NCBI GenBank assembly: GCA_035552155.1
Contig: DASZLX010000050.1
Location: forward strand, 310,001 to 374,000
Source: DASXHY01 sp035552155
Lineage (GTDB): Bacteria; Verrucomicrobiota; Verrucomicrobiia; Limisphaerales; DASXHY01
Length of the DNA stretch: 64,000 nucleotides
Direction: 5' to 3'
Position numbers and translations under genes: made by a program. Below the pieces are notes generated by a model that did not search any database, was not told where the DNA came from, and saw only the letters and a list, made by a program, of their open reading frames with translations. Position 1 is the stretch's first letter. Each line of letters opens with the position of its first letter. Below are positions 43,720 through 52,312 of the stretch, piece by piece.

Positions 43720-44721
43720 ATGACATCGCCGCCGATAAAACCGAGGCTCTTGATTATCGAGCTCTGGGGATTGGGTGATTTAGCCATTGCCACTCCTTTC
43801 CTTCGCGCTGCCGTCCAGAAATACGACGTCACCATTGTCGCCAAACCTTACGCGAAGGATTTACAATCGATTCTCTGGCCGGGAATTAAAGTGCTACCCT
43901 TTGTTGCACCATGGACCGCATTCAGAGGGAAATACCGTTTATACTCCTGGCCGTGGCAGCAGATGCTGCGTCTCGGTCGGACAATACGCGCCGCGCACTT
44001 TGACGTGGGGTTATCCGCGCGATGGGACCCACGCGATCATTTTCTGCTGGCGTTTTCCGGGGCAAAAAAGCGGCTTGGGTTTCCCCGTATGGGCAGCCGT
44101 TTTTTTTTGACGCGGCCGCTCGTCCGGCCCAATCCTGAAGCCCATCGCTATAAGAACTGGCACTTGCTCGGACAGGCCCTGGGGTTGGAATTGCCGGCCC
44201 GTGAAGATATCGCAGTTCCACATCGCCCCGAAAATCGGTCCCTCGAAATTTTGGTTCATACCGGAGCCGGTCAGCCAATCCGGGTTTGGCCGCTCGACAA
44301 TTATCGAAAGCTGGTCACGCGCCTCCGCCAAAAACAATATTTGGTGCAGGTAGCCTGCGATCCCGGCCAGCGTGATTGGTGGGTGCGAAACGGGGAAGCC
44401 CACGTGGTCACTCCAAAAACCGTCGCTGAGTTGCAGGCAATAGTCGATCGGGTTGGGGCCGTGATTGGCAACGATTCGGGACCGGGACATCTGGCTGCCT
44501 TCGCCGGCGTCCCGACCTTCACCATTTTTGGGCCGCAATTGCCCGAATGGTTTGCGCCCTTGCACCCCGCGGCGCAGTGGGTTGAGGGTAAAGCATGTCC
44601 TTATAGGCCATGCTCCGATTACTGCCGTTTCCCCGAACCACTCTGTCTCACGGGATGGACTGAATCCGAGATTTGGGCGCGCATCGAGCCATTTTTGAAA
44701 AACATAAGTGGCGGCTCGTAG
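43720..44721 (+). CDS. GT9 (heptosyltransferase-like) glycosyltransferase
   Basis: A 333-residue glycosyltransferase of the WaaC/WaaF type. RLLIIELWGLGDLAIATPFL is the N-terminal signature. The donor-side motif reads ILVHTGAGQPIRVWPLDNY, then VGAVIGNDSGPGHLAAFAGVPTFTIFGP. The C-terminal CPYRPCSDYCRFPEPLCL has four cysteines, common in this family. It could transfer heptose or another sugar to a lipid-A-like core, or act in the polysaccharide pathway. Confidence 0.87.
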   Translation: MTSPPIKPRLLIIELWGLGDLAIATPFLRAAVQKYDVTIVAKPYAKDLQSILWPGIKVLPFVAPWTAFRGKYRLYSWPWQQMLRLGRTIRAAHFDVGLSARWDPRDHFLLAFSGAKKRLGFPRMGSRFFLTRPLVRPNPEAHRYKNWHLLGQALGLELPAREDIAVPHRPENRSLEILVHTGAGQPIRVWPLDNYRKLVTRLRQKQYLVQVACDPGQRDWWVRNGEAHVVTPKTVAELQAIVDRVGAVIGNDSGPGHLAAFAGVPTFTIFGPQLPEWFAPLHPAAQWVEGKACPYRPCSDYCRFPEPLCLTGWTESEIWARIEPFLKNISGGS

Positions 44722-44769
44722 ATTCCGGCAGGCCTCCGATTGGTCAAAAACGATTTCGATGTCGGCGGC

Positions 44770-46026
44770 TCAGGAAACCTCCCGCGGCTGTTTCGACGCG
44801 CGAGCGAGTGTTTCTGCATAGACCTCGTTCATCTGGTCCCCTTTTTTGTCCCAGTCATAATGATCCAAGATCGTTTCCCGGGCGGCTTTGCCGTGGGCCA
44901 AAAGCGCTTGGCGGTCTCCATCATAGTAGCGAATCGCGGCAGCCAGACCTTCGATCACGCTTTTACGGGAGCCGATGGGCACGCGGATTCCACAGCCGGC
45001 GCGGACCGCAACCGCCGGACCGCCGCAATCCAGGCAGATCACCGGCAGTTCGTTGAACATGGCTTCGATCACCGCGAAGCCCCCGGTGTCGTGCAGGCTG
45101 GGAAACAGCATCACGTCAAAGGTCGAATAAATCGCCAGAACTTCCTCGCGCGGCAATTTCCCCAGGAAGGTAACGCGGTCTTTCAACCCGAGCTTTTCCA
45201 CGCATCTCCTGGCTGCCGGGAGATAATTCCCGGTTCCAATGAAGGTGAGGGTGGCGTCGGTGCCGGAATCGCTCAATGCTTTGAGCGCCAGATCGATTCC
45301 TTTGAGGCTGATGATCTTTCCGACGAAGATAATTCGCAACGGTCCGGCGCTTTGGCGATGGCTGCTATGCGGGAGGTCGCGCGTTTGTAATCCAATGGTA
45401 GGGATTAATTGGCTCGGAAGCTTCAATTTAGCCAGGCTCGATTGCATTTCCATGGTCGACACGAGCACCGTATCGGAGGCGGCGGCGCGTTTTGCGAGCT
45501 TACTATGCGGAGCAGCCTGGAGCAGGTTGTTGAGATTGCGGAAGACTTCCACAACGAAAAATACCGGGTGGTTCCATGGCAGCAGCGGTGTAGGAATGGA
45601 CTCCATTCCACCCACCGGTCCCCAAATGCACGGCACGCCATGGCCCCAGATAAGGGCCGGATAACGGAAGGCCGCGAATGTTACATGATGCAAAAGGTCA
45701 AACGGGTTTTTCCGATGCTCGCGTTCGACCACAGCCCGGCCGCGCTTTTGCCACAGGACGTAATAAATTCTCAGGCCCACGGAAAACTTTCGCAATCCCT
45801 GGAGCCATTCGGGAAGGTCAAAGTAGATGAAGTGAGGCTTGGGCCTTTCGCTGCCCAGGCTTTTCAAGGCGCTTTCTATTCCTTCCTTATAGAGCGACTG
45901 CGTGAGGACGGTGACCTCGTAAAAACGAGCCATCTGCATGGCCCATTGCCAGCCGACTTCCGGCTCCGAACCTTTGTAAGGTTCACAAGCAAAGGCCGAG
46001 ACCAGAACTCGCTTTCGGCGCGACAT
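44770..46026 (-). CDS. GT4 glycosyltransferase
   Basis: A 418-residue GT-B enzyme, start taken at ATG 46026 (MSRRKRVLVSAFACEPYKGSE). The N-terminal domain has SEPEVGWQWAMQMARFYEVTVLTQ and HHVTFAAFRYPALIWGHGVP. The C-terminal domain has LRIIFVGKIISLKGIDLALKAL, VTFLGKLPREEVLAIYSTFDVMLFPS and DTGGFAVIEAMFNELPVICLDCGGP. The E..F..IEA motif is intact. It is convergent with the GT9 gene and follows the GME-like epimerase gene on its own strand (90-bp gap). Confidence 0.88.
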   Translation of the reverse strand: MSRRKRVLVSAFACEPYKGSEPEVGWQWAMQMARFYEVTVLTQSLYKEGIESALKSLGSERPKPHFIYFDLPEWLQGLRKFSVGLRIYYVLWQKRGRAVVEREHRKNPFDLLHHVTFAAFRYPALIWGHGVPCIWGPVGGMESIPTPLLPWNHPVFFVVEVFRNLNNLLQAAPHSKLAKRAAASDTVLVSTMEMQSSLAKLKLPSQLIPTIGLQTRDLPHSSHRQSAGPLRIIFVGKIISLKGIDLALKALSDSGTDATLTFIGTGNYLPAARRCVEKLGLKDRVTFLGKLPREEVLAIYSTFDVMLFPSLHDTGGFAVIEAMFNELPVICLDCGGPAVAVRAGCGIRVPIGSRKSVIEGLAAAIRYYDGDRQALLAHGKAARETILDHYDWDKKGDQMNEVYAETLARASKQPREVS

Positions 46027-46116
46027 GGGTGGCATCATGGGTTCCATCTGCGAACGTGATAAACGCCGGTGTTTTTCCCACAAATTCCGGTCGGTTTTGA
46101 AAAAGCGCAGCCGCCT

Positions 46117-47130
46117 TTACGCCCTCGCCGCTGCCAGCGGCGCATTCGCCACATGCGATCTGCCGCTCACGATTTCATCGTAAATCCAAGCGTATGTCTT
46201 TTCCATGCCGTCGCGCAATCGCACGTTTGGTTCCCAGCCGAGCAGCTTCTGGATCAGTGTATTGTCGCTGTTGCGCCCGTTCACGCCTTTGGGCGCTTTC
46301 AAATTGTAGCTGCGCTTCAATCGGATGCCGGCGATGTCTTCCACCATATCCACGAGGCCGTTGATGGTGATGATTTCGCTGCTGCCGAGATTGATCGGCT
46401 CGATGATGTCGCTGTTTAAAATCGCCTGCGTGCCTTTCAAACAATCGGTGATATACATGAAGCTGCGCGTCTGGTGGCCATCGCCCCAGATTTCAATTTC
46501 ATGTTTCCCGGACAATTTCGCCTGGATGACCTTCCGGGAAATCGCCGCCGGCGCCTTCTCGCGCCCGCCGTCGTAGGTGCCGAGCGGTCCGTAAACATTA
46601 TGGTAGCGCGCCACGCGTGCGACCACGCCGAAGTCCTCCCGGAAATGGCGGCACATGCGTTCGCTGAAAAGTTTTTCCCAGCCATAACCGTCCTCGGGCA
46701 TGGCTGGATACGCATCGGCTTCCTTCAGGGGAACCACGTCCGGCGAAGTCTGCTTGTCCGCGCGATAAACGCACGCCGACGAGGAGTAAAAATATCTTTC
46801 GATGCCGAACTTCTTCGCGGCCATCAACAGGTGCGTATTGATGAGCACTGAGAGCATGCATAAGGCGCGATTGTTCTCGATGAACCCCATGCCGCCCATG
46901 TCCGCCGCCAGGTTGTAAACGATGCTCGCGCCGCGCAACGCCCGTTCGCAAGCGTCCTTGTCCTGCAAATCAAGCTGGAGATTTTCGACCTCGGGAAACC
47001 GTTGATACCATTCGTTGAACGGCTTGACGTCCACCGCGCGGATGTCGTGATTGCCTTGCTTCAATAAATCCGCGACCAGATGTCCGCCGATGAATCCGCC
47101 GCCGCCGCAAACAACGATTTTCTTCTTCAT
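46117..47130 (-). CDS. GDP-mannose 3,5-epimerase-like NAD-dependent epimerase
   Basis: A 337-residue extended SDR enzyme, start MKKKIVVCGGGGFIGGHL at 47130. Several stretches agree closely with plant GDP-D-mannose 3',5'-epimerase as I remember it: NLAADMGGMGFIENN, YSSSACVYRADK (with the catalytic Cys), DGYGWEKLFSE (YxxxK), YDGGREKAPAAI, WGDGHQTRSFMYI and PKGVNGRNSDNTLI. It probably makes GDP-L-galactose or GDP-L-gulose from GDP-mannose, supplying L-sugars to the polysaccharide. It is the outermost gene of the main polysaccharide locus. Confidence 0.85.
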   Translation of the reverse strand: MKKKIVVCGGGGFIGGHLVADLLKQGNHDIRAVDVKPFNEWYQRFPEVENLQLDLQDKDACERALRGASIVYNLAADMGGMGFIENNRALCMLSVLINTHLLMAAKKFGIERYFYSSSACVYRADKQTSPDVVPLKEADAYPAMPEDGYGWEKLFSERMCRHFREDFGVVARVARYHNVYGPLGTYDGGREKAPAAISRKVIQAKLSGKHEIEIWGDGHQTRSFMYITDCLKGTQAILNSDIIEPINLGSSEIITINGLVDMVEDIAGIRLKRSYNLKAPKGVNGRNSDNTLIQKLLGWEPNVRLRDGMEKTYAWIYDEIVSGRSHVANAPLAAARA

Positions 47131-47894
47131 ACAATTAGATAAAAACTGAATTCCCAGCCTAAAGGCCGTTTTTCCCCGGTTCCAGCAAAATGTTTTCCAC
47201 CATTCGGTCATGACCACAGGCCGCGGTCCAAGGTCCAAAGCCGGATGCGGGCTTGCTTCGAGCAGTGGCGGTTACGGGCTGCAAAATGGCTTCGTGTTGG
47301 AGAGGTGAAGGGACCAAAACGTTCATAAAATGTTGAGATGCAAGGCGGGTTTGAGATTGAAATGGGTTGGTATGGTAATTTGTGTTTTTCACGAGGGCGT
47401 TTTCCCGAAAACGGTGGAACGGCATATCCCCCCCCGAATAGGGTTGAATGGGCTTGAATGGCGGAAAAGTTGATGCGTCTTCGCTTTGCTTCGACGCGAC
47501 CGGGGAGTGGAGGGATTGATCGCCGTATTTTTAACCGGGATTTGGCCGGATTTACCCGGATTAGTTTTTGACGAACCCAAATGTTATTGAAGGGCAGTAG
47601 TTTGTGTTGAAGGCTGAAAACCAGGTTCGCATGATGCTCCCGCCCCGTGAAGCGGGGTTCAAAAAGCTTCGTTGCCGTTTCCATCGGTTCCTTCCTGCCT
47701 CCTTTTGTCGCTCTCTTTGTAGCATGACTGTCAAATCGGACATCCGAGCCAAACGGGGTCAGGGGTGGGTATTTGGAGGGGGCCGAAGAGACCGGGACTG
47801 GACGTTGACGTATGGCCGGGGTTGGCAGTTGTCATCGAAGCCGCAATGTTATCTGGAACCTCCAGTTACGGCAGAACTTCCATAAGGAAAGTAA
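47131..47894. other. 764-bp stretch without a convincing gene
   Basis: Open frames here are short, overlap each other and read like translated simple repeats. Features seen: a 10-bp tandem repeat (47533-47562), a CGGTCCAAGGTCCAAAG repeat near 47222-47240 and short G/C runs. The upstream control region of the GME-like gene lies at its left end. A plus-strand frame near 47790-47885 (GLDVDVWPGLAVVIEAAM) looks somewhat protein-like but has no start in context. Confidence 0.5.
47533..47562. repeat. Three 10-bp direct repeats
   Basis: Units AACCGGGATT, TGGCCGGATT and TACCCGGATT lie head to tail, consensus NNCCGGATT. Similar short CCGGATT repeats are common in intergenic DNA of this kind. Confidence 0.7.
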
Positions 47895-48140
47895 TTATGT
47901 TTTATTTTGCAGTTTTTCGGCTTCGGCGATCAGTTTTGAAAGTGGTACGCCAAGGGCTTTGGCAAAGGCATCAGCAACCGTCACTGTGGGTGTGCGTTCT
48001 CCTTTCTCCACGCGGCCCGGATAGGTCTGGGTAGTGCCTGAAAGTTCCGCCAGTTTTGCCAGCGACATGCCTTTTTGCTGCCGGTGACGTTTGATCACTT
48101 TTGCCAGAGCGCTTGCAAAATCATCGGTCAGTTTGGCCAT
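47895..48140 (-). CDS. XRE-family transcriptional regulator
   Basis: An 81-residue DNA-binding protein consisting of one Cro/CI-type helix-turn-helix. From MAKLTDDFASALAKVIKRHR the domain continues QKGMSLAKLAELSGTTQTYPGRVEKGERTPTVTVADAFAKALG. The second helix and recognition helix (LAELSGTTQTYPGRVEKG) fit, although the usual LS.S..ISR..RG reads SGTTQTYPGRVEKG. A perfect 14-bp palindrome 38 bp upstream could be its operator. It may control itself and the divergently transcribed secreted-protein genes. Confidence 0.85.
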   Translation of the reverse strand: MAKLTDDFASALAKVIKRHRQQKGMSLAKLAELSGTTQTYPGRVEKGERTPTVTVADAFAKALGVPLSKLIAEAEKLQNKT

Positions 48141-48177
48141 TCGCTTTAAATACACAAGCGACAATAGAGATAGTGAT

Positions 48178-48191
48178 AGCCCTATAGGGCT
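48178..48191. promoter_or_regulatory. Perfect 14-bp palindrome, candidate XRE operator
   Basis: AGCCCTATAGGGCT is a perfect dyad in the 231-bp divergent spacer between the XRE gene and the secreted-protein pair. It lies close to where the XRE promoter should be. Confidence 0.45.
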
Positions 48192-48371
48192 TGACGGCGG
48201 CCATGAACAGATGTAAACAGATGAAGAAAAAGGCGTCAGGTTTTTAGGTCCGTAAGCAACATCGCGCACGATGATCTCCGGTGCGAAATTTTGTTTACAA
48301 AGTCGCGGTTGAAAGAATTTCGCTTTCGGTCCGTATTACTGTAACCGGGAACTCAGTTATGAAAGGAACCT

Positions 48372-50468
48372 ATGAAACTAATCACGTCACTCGCCCTCAT
48401 TGCGCCCATGATAATCGCGTTGTCGGCGCGCAGCCAAACCAATCTTCAATTTACGGCAATCCGTGCCAACGACGAGGGTGCAATACACCTGGAATGGGTG
48501 AGCCAGTCGAACCACACTTACCAAATCCAGTGCGCGGACACATTGATCGACACCAATACCAGCCTGACGCCCTGGCAGATGCTTTACGACAATTATCCAT
48601 CACAGGGCACTAACACTTTCTGGCTCGACACCGGAAATTATCTTCGCGTACCCGCTATCATACATCCGAGCCAGTCGCCCATGCGATTTTATCGGCTGGT
48701 GGATAAGGGATCTGACGACCTCGTCGGAGATGAACCCATCGTTTCAATTTCTTCACCGACAAACGGGTCCACCATTGCCGGGTTGCTCACGGTTAGCGTT
48801 GATGCTAGCTCAGACCAAGGCGTCGTGTATCCGAAACTCTACGTGGATGGGCAGGAGATGTGGCCGAGTTCTGATGGCACAAACTATTCTCTCAATACGT
48901 GCGAGTGGCCCAATGGTCCGCACATTTTGTTTGCTACCGTCAGCGCCACGACTGCACCGGACGGGCCGCAAAGTTCGTATGGGTTGATCGGTTACGGTGT
49001 TTCCTCGTTCGTCACGGTCAATTTCAGTAATCTGGTGACAAGAATTTCCTTTTCGCAGCCATTCTTTGATCCAGCGCAAGGAAAGACACAACAAGTCAGC
49101 GCTGTGTTCGCGGCGAACAGCGATTGGACACTTCACATTGCAGACGCTTACAGCAATGTCGTACGGACGGTGACGGGCAGTGGGGATTCGATGCAATCGG
49201 CTTGGGACGGCACTGACGACAACAGCAACGCAATTCCGAACGGGGTTTATTACTATTACATCTCGGCGCAGACAAACGGGCTTCCACCGAACCTCAATAC
49301 CAACATTCCTAGTGTGAACACAAACGGGCCGCCCTCACCAATGCTATCGATGGACGTGACGGAACTGTATGCGATACCATCAAACGGCTTTGGCGGACCG
49401 GTACCGTTGGTTCTTTACCCACCCGGATTTGACACAAACGAGCTCAATGTTTTCGAAGCTTCGACATCTGAGGTGCAAGCGGCATTGGCTCTTGATTTAA
49501 CGGCTGAGAAAACAATGGATAGCGGGGTCACTCCGGATGCGTCCGGTGCGCCTTCTGCGCAGGATAGCCCTGCCGCGCCGACAAGACCGCAGGTCGCGCC
49601 GGTAAAGGGCACGGTCGGAAAAATCGGCGTAGGATGGCAAATGTACAATGCCAACGGCACAAATCCGGTTTACGCGGCTGTGCTACCGGATGGTAGCCCG
49701 ATACCAGGACAATACATTCAGATGGAGGGTCATTCGGGCACGACTCCACAGGCTTTTCAATCCTTCCGTCACGCTGATTTGACAGCAATCAATTTCCTGA
49801 CTGAGATGCGACGAGGCGCTTGGAATTTGGATGTGTTAAAGGACAACGACAACCTAAAGCTGTCGGACCTCCAAGGCAGCGGCAATCCATTTAACAATGA
49901 CGACATCGCATTGCTGATTCTGCACGGAGTGTACGGCACAACATTCGACGATACAACCGGGCATCCCTTTAAGGGAATATATTTCCCAATAGCGTCGGGC
50001 GGTAGTGCGCAGTATCTTCGAATGTCCGATATGAGCCTAGGGGGGCCTAGTCCAACCAATGGCTTGAAGTGGATGGCGATAATGGGATGTACCAGTCTTT
50101 ATCAGCAAAATTGGAACAGCATGAAAAGCCAAGGCGTGAGGCCGTACAATGGCAACATGCACATGATACTGGGAGCAACTACAGACATGGCCGACGAACC
50201 ACTGATCGGACAATACTGGGCGGATGATATGTTGGGTAGCCCAACGCAGGCACCCGTGAAAATTCGCGATGCGTGGTTCGATGCGGCAAATAGGGCCTAC
50301 AAATGGGGTGTTGATCACGGGATGAGCCAGTATTATATCAATCCAACCACGTTGGCTGTGGCTGCTGATGCGAACTGCTCGGAAGACCTGCTACAAACTA
50401 ACTCGGCCCCAACCGGTAGCGGCGGTTGGACCTACTATATTTCTCAAACTGCCTACCCTCCGCAATGA
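48372..50468 (+). CDS. Secreted protein with Ig/FlgD-like domains and His/Cys peptidase-like C-terminal region
   Basis: A 698-residue exported protein; the signal peptide is MKLITSLALIAPMIIALSAR, preceded by an AAAGGA ribosome-binding site. An Ig-like region (about 120-200) holds EPIVSISSPTNGSTIAGLL. A FlgD-like beta domain (about 235-305) has DWTLHIADAYSNVVRT and WDGTDDNSNAIPNGVYYYYI. The C-terminal 240 residues contain IALLILHGVYG with H518 and KWMAIMGCTSLY with C573, each after a hydrophobic strand, as in the His-Cys dyad of clan CD cysteine peptidases. I could not confirm a family. It overlaps the next secreted-protein gene in ATGA. Confidence 0.75.
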   Translation: MKLITSLALIAPMIIALSARSQTNLQFTAIRANDEGAIHLEWVSQSNHTYQIQCADTLIDTNTSLTPWQMLYDNYPSQGTNTFWLDTGNYLRVPAIIHPSQSPMRFYRLVDKGSDDLVGDEPIVSISSPTNGSTIAGLLTVSVDASSDQGVVYPKLYVDGQEMWPSSDGTNYSLNTCEWPNGPHILFATVSATTAPDGPQSSYGLIGYGVSSFVTVNFSNLVTRISFSQPFFDPAQGKTQQVSAVFAANSDWTLHIADAYSNVVRTVTGSGDSMQSAWDGTDDNSNAIPNGVYYYYISAQTNGLPPNLNTNIPSVNTNGPPSPMLSMDVTELYAIPSNGFGGPVPLVLYPPGFDTNELNVFEASTSEVQAALALDLTAEKTMDSGVTPDASGAPSAQDSPAAPTRPQVAPVKGTVGKIGVGWQMYNANGTNPVYAAVLPDGSPIPGQYIQMEGHSGTTPQAFQSFRHADLTAINFLTEMRRGAWNLDVLKDNDNLKLSDLQGSGNPFNNDDIALLILHGVYGTTFDDTTGHPFKGIYFPIASGGSAQYLRMSDMSLGGPSPTNGLKWMAIMGCTSLYQQNWNSMKSQGVRPYNGNMHMILGATTDMADEPLIGQYWADDMLGSPTQAPVKIRDAWFDAANRAYKWGVDHGMSQYYINPTTLAVAADANCSEDLLQTNSAPTGSGGWTYYISQTAYPPQ

Positions 50469-51475
50469 GAAGGCTGATCCTCTTAATTTGTTTCCACCTT
50501 GGTTTGGCGACGGGGTTTTCTCAAACCCTGCCGATTTTTGATTCTGCATACGTCGTTCATTTCCAGCGAACAAATCTGGTCGTGCGCTGGAAAGCGGCCA
50601 AGCGGCCCTGGCCCAAGACTTTGTGGACATACAAAATCGTGCCGACACACTTTTCGCCCGCTGCAATCTCGAACGTAACGGCGCTGGCTGATTTTGGTGG
50701 GTATGAAAAGCGGGATTATGGGAGAAACGGCTTTTTCCTCGGGAATTGGTATGGCACTCCACAGCTACGAGTTTCATTCGTTGCTGGGGAAATCCAGTTC
50801 GATAACCGTGTTTCTGAGCGAAATTACAGTCCGACGAACCTCGCAAAGGATGTGCCTGGAACGAACCGTCTTTTGCAATTAACGACCAACTTTCTGCCCA
50901 AAGTCGGTATCAGCCTCGGTGAAGTGGCAAGACGAGCAAACGGTCAGCTTAAAATTGGCTGGCACGACAATGATTACACCGAATATCGGACCGACAATGG
51001 TAACGTTACTAACATCGAGTATCGAACCGTGTGGGTTTGGCGTGCGCTGGACGGTGTAGAGAATCCTGGCATGAATACGGATTGCCAAATCAGCTTTGGC
51101 GAGCATGACAAAGTTGTTCAAATCCGTCTTGAGTGGCCCAGTGTCGAACGCGAGACGCAGTTCGCTGCCGCCACTCCCGAGAAAATTATTCAATGGATTC
51201 GAGAAGGAAAGGCTGCTCAATCACGAGTTTTTACATCACCAGGCGGGGCCGAAATTCCCATTGATTGGTCCAAAGTAAAAAGCCTGACCATCACGAATGC
51301 TGAGGCGAAGTATTGGGGGCCATCGCTCAGAGACCGCGAATTTGTAAACCAACCGCTGTTTCCAGCATGGGTCCGCCCAGATGCCCGGCTTCAGGGCATT
51401 GTTAATACTGGCACGACGAATCTGAATGTGCAGATACTCTGCCCTGTCATTGACGAGTCAAAGCCGCTGAACTGA
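50465..51475 (+). CDS. Secreted hypothetical protein coupled to the preceding gene
   Basis: A 336-residue protein with the signal peptide MRRLILLICFHLGLATGFSQ. The start codon overlaps the stop of the preceding gene (ATGA). The mature part is mixed alpha/beta with many aromatic residues (FFLGNWYGTPQLRVSF, RTVWVWRALDGVENPG) and two Cys. I recognise no domain. The C-terminus reads LNVQILCPVIDESKPLN. Because it is translated immediately after a peptidase-like partner, it may be that protein's partner, substrate or inhibitor; this is an inference from position only. Confidence 0.7.
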   Translation: MRRLILLICFHLGLATGFSQTLPIFDSAYVVHFQRTNLVVRWKAAKRPWPKTLWTYKIVPTHFSPAAISNVTALADFGGYEKRDYGRNGFFLGNWYGTPQLRVSFVAGEIQFDNRVSERNYSPTNLAKDVPGTNRLLQLTTNFLPKVGISLGEVARRANGQLKIGWHDNDYTEYRTDNGNVTNIEYRTVWVWRALDGVENPGMNTDCQISFGEHDKVVQIRLEWPSVERETQFAAATPEKIIQWIREGKAAQSRVFTSPGGAEIPIDWSKVKSLTITNAEAKYWGPSLRDREFVNQPLFPAWVRPDARLQGIVNTGTTNLNVQILCPVIDESKPLN

Positions 51476-51539
51476 CTGTCCAGTTATTTTGGAAATCACA
51501 CTTCAGAAATGCTAGAATTTCCTTTGCCATCGTTCATTT

Positions 51540-51899
51540 CTAGTAAACGAAGAATCGATAACGGTGGCTGTTTATAATCCACTCAAATGTACTCGGTCCG
51601 CCAACCTTTAGCTCCGTATTCAGGGTTGATTCATCAACGAATTTTGCACCATTAGGGATTCCTGTTACGGTGAATGTCGCATATCCCGGTTGGTTGTTGT
51701 AAAATGTCACGGTCTGCCCGGGTCTCAGGCCCTCGCAAATTCCATACCTTACCCAACGATCTGGCGTCCCTGGGTAATTGAGCTTCACTTCTGCGGTGAC
51801 GCCCCCTTTAATCCGCTTATTTTCGTAGTGACTCGCGCAAGAAGTTGCGGCGATTGCAGTGGTAAACAGCAAGAGTGTTATTAGATTTCTCAATTTCAT
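51540..51899 (-). CDS. Small lipoprotein
   Basis: A 119-residue protein starting MKLRNLITLLLFTTAIAATSC, with a lipobox-like AATSC where the cysteine would be lipidated after signal peptidase II cleavage. The rest (about 95 residues) is beta-rich: GGVTAEVKLNYPGTP, PGYATFTVTGIPNGAKF and FEWIINSHRYRFFVY. No family recognised. It is convergent with the secreted-protein pair and could be an outer-membrane or periplasmic partner. Confidence 0.65.
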   Translation of the reverse strand: MKLRNLITLLLFTTAIAATSCASHYENKRIKGGVTAEVKLNYPGTPDRWVRYGICEGLRPGQTVTFYNNQPGYATFTVTGIPNGAKFVDESTLNTELKVGGPSTFEWIINSHRYRFFVY

Positions 51900-52312
51900 A
51901 TTTTGTCAGATTCCTTTGAAGTTCAGCCTGCTTGCCTGGACATGGTGGTTATCGTAAAAGAAATGTAAACAGAAATTCCTACCAAAAAAATCGTTCCGAT
52001 TGAGCGGTATTCGCCACTTTTTCGTAGGGTTCGCCGTCAAAGATTCGCCGTCTCTGAGCATAAAGCGGCGTACCATCGCCGAAGAGTGATTCCGGGTCAT
52101 TAGAGGCATGGCAACGACACGAAACGAAATCCGGGCTGAACAAGTCGGCAACGGTTGCTATTGACGGACCTTGTTTTACAGTGCCTGCTTACTCGCTGGT
52201 TGACCTCGCCTTGGCATTATGCCGTGCTCGGTGCTCCGGCTTTTACAGAGGTCTCTGTTGGGATTCGGAGACATCATCCAAGACTGACTTTGCTGAGGCG
52301 TCGGACTGCTTT
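51900..52312. other. 413-bp stretch without a convincing gene
   Basis: On the minus strand one frame at roughly 51990-52200 stays open without an ATG and reads protein-like (SLFGDGTPLYAQRRRIF, DGEPYEKVANTAQSERFFW). Another frame starts at ATG 52151 but its sequence is less protein-like. I see no repeats or RNA signals. It may hold the end of a decayed gene and the upstream region of the lipoprotein. Confidence 0.3.

Noticed and set aside
19781..47130. Exosortase/PEP-CTERM system
   Set aside because: The locus has glycan genes and an NtrC-type regulator as in such systems, but no exosortase, PrsT-like or PEP-CTERM protein is present.
47208..47684. 158-codon minus-strand open frame
   Set aside because: Reads through short tandem repeats and lacks any protein-like pattern; overlapping frames are equally open.
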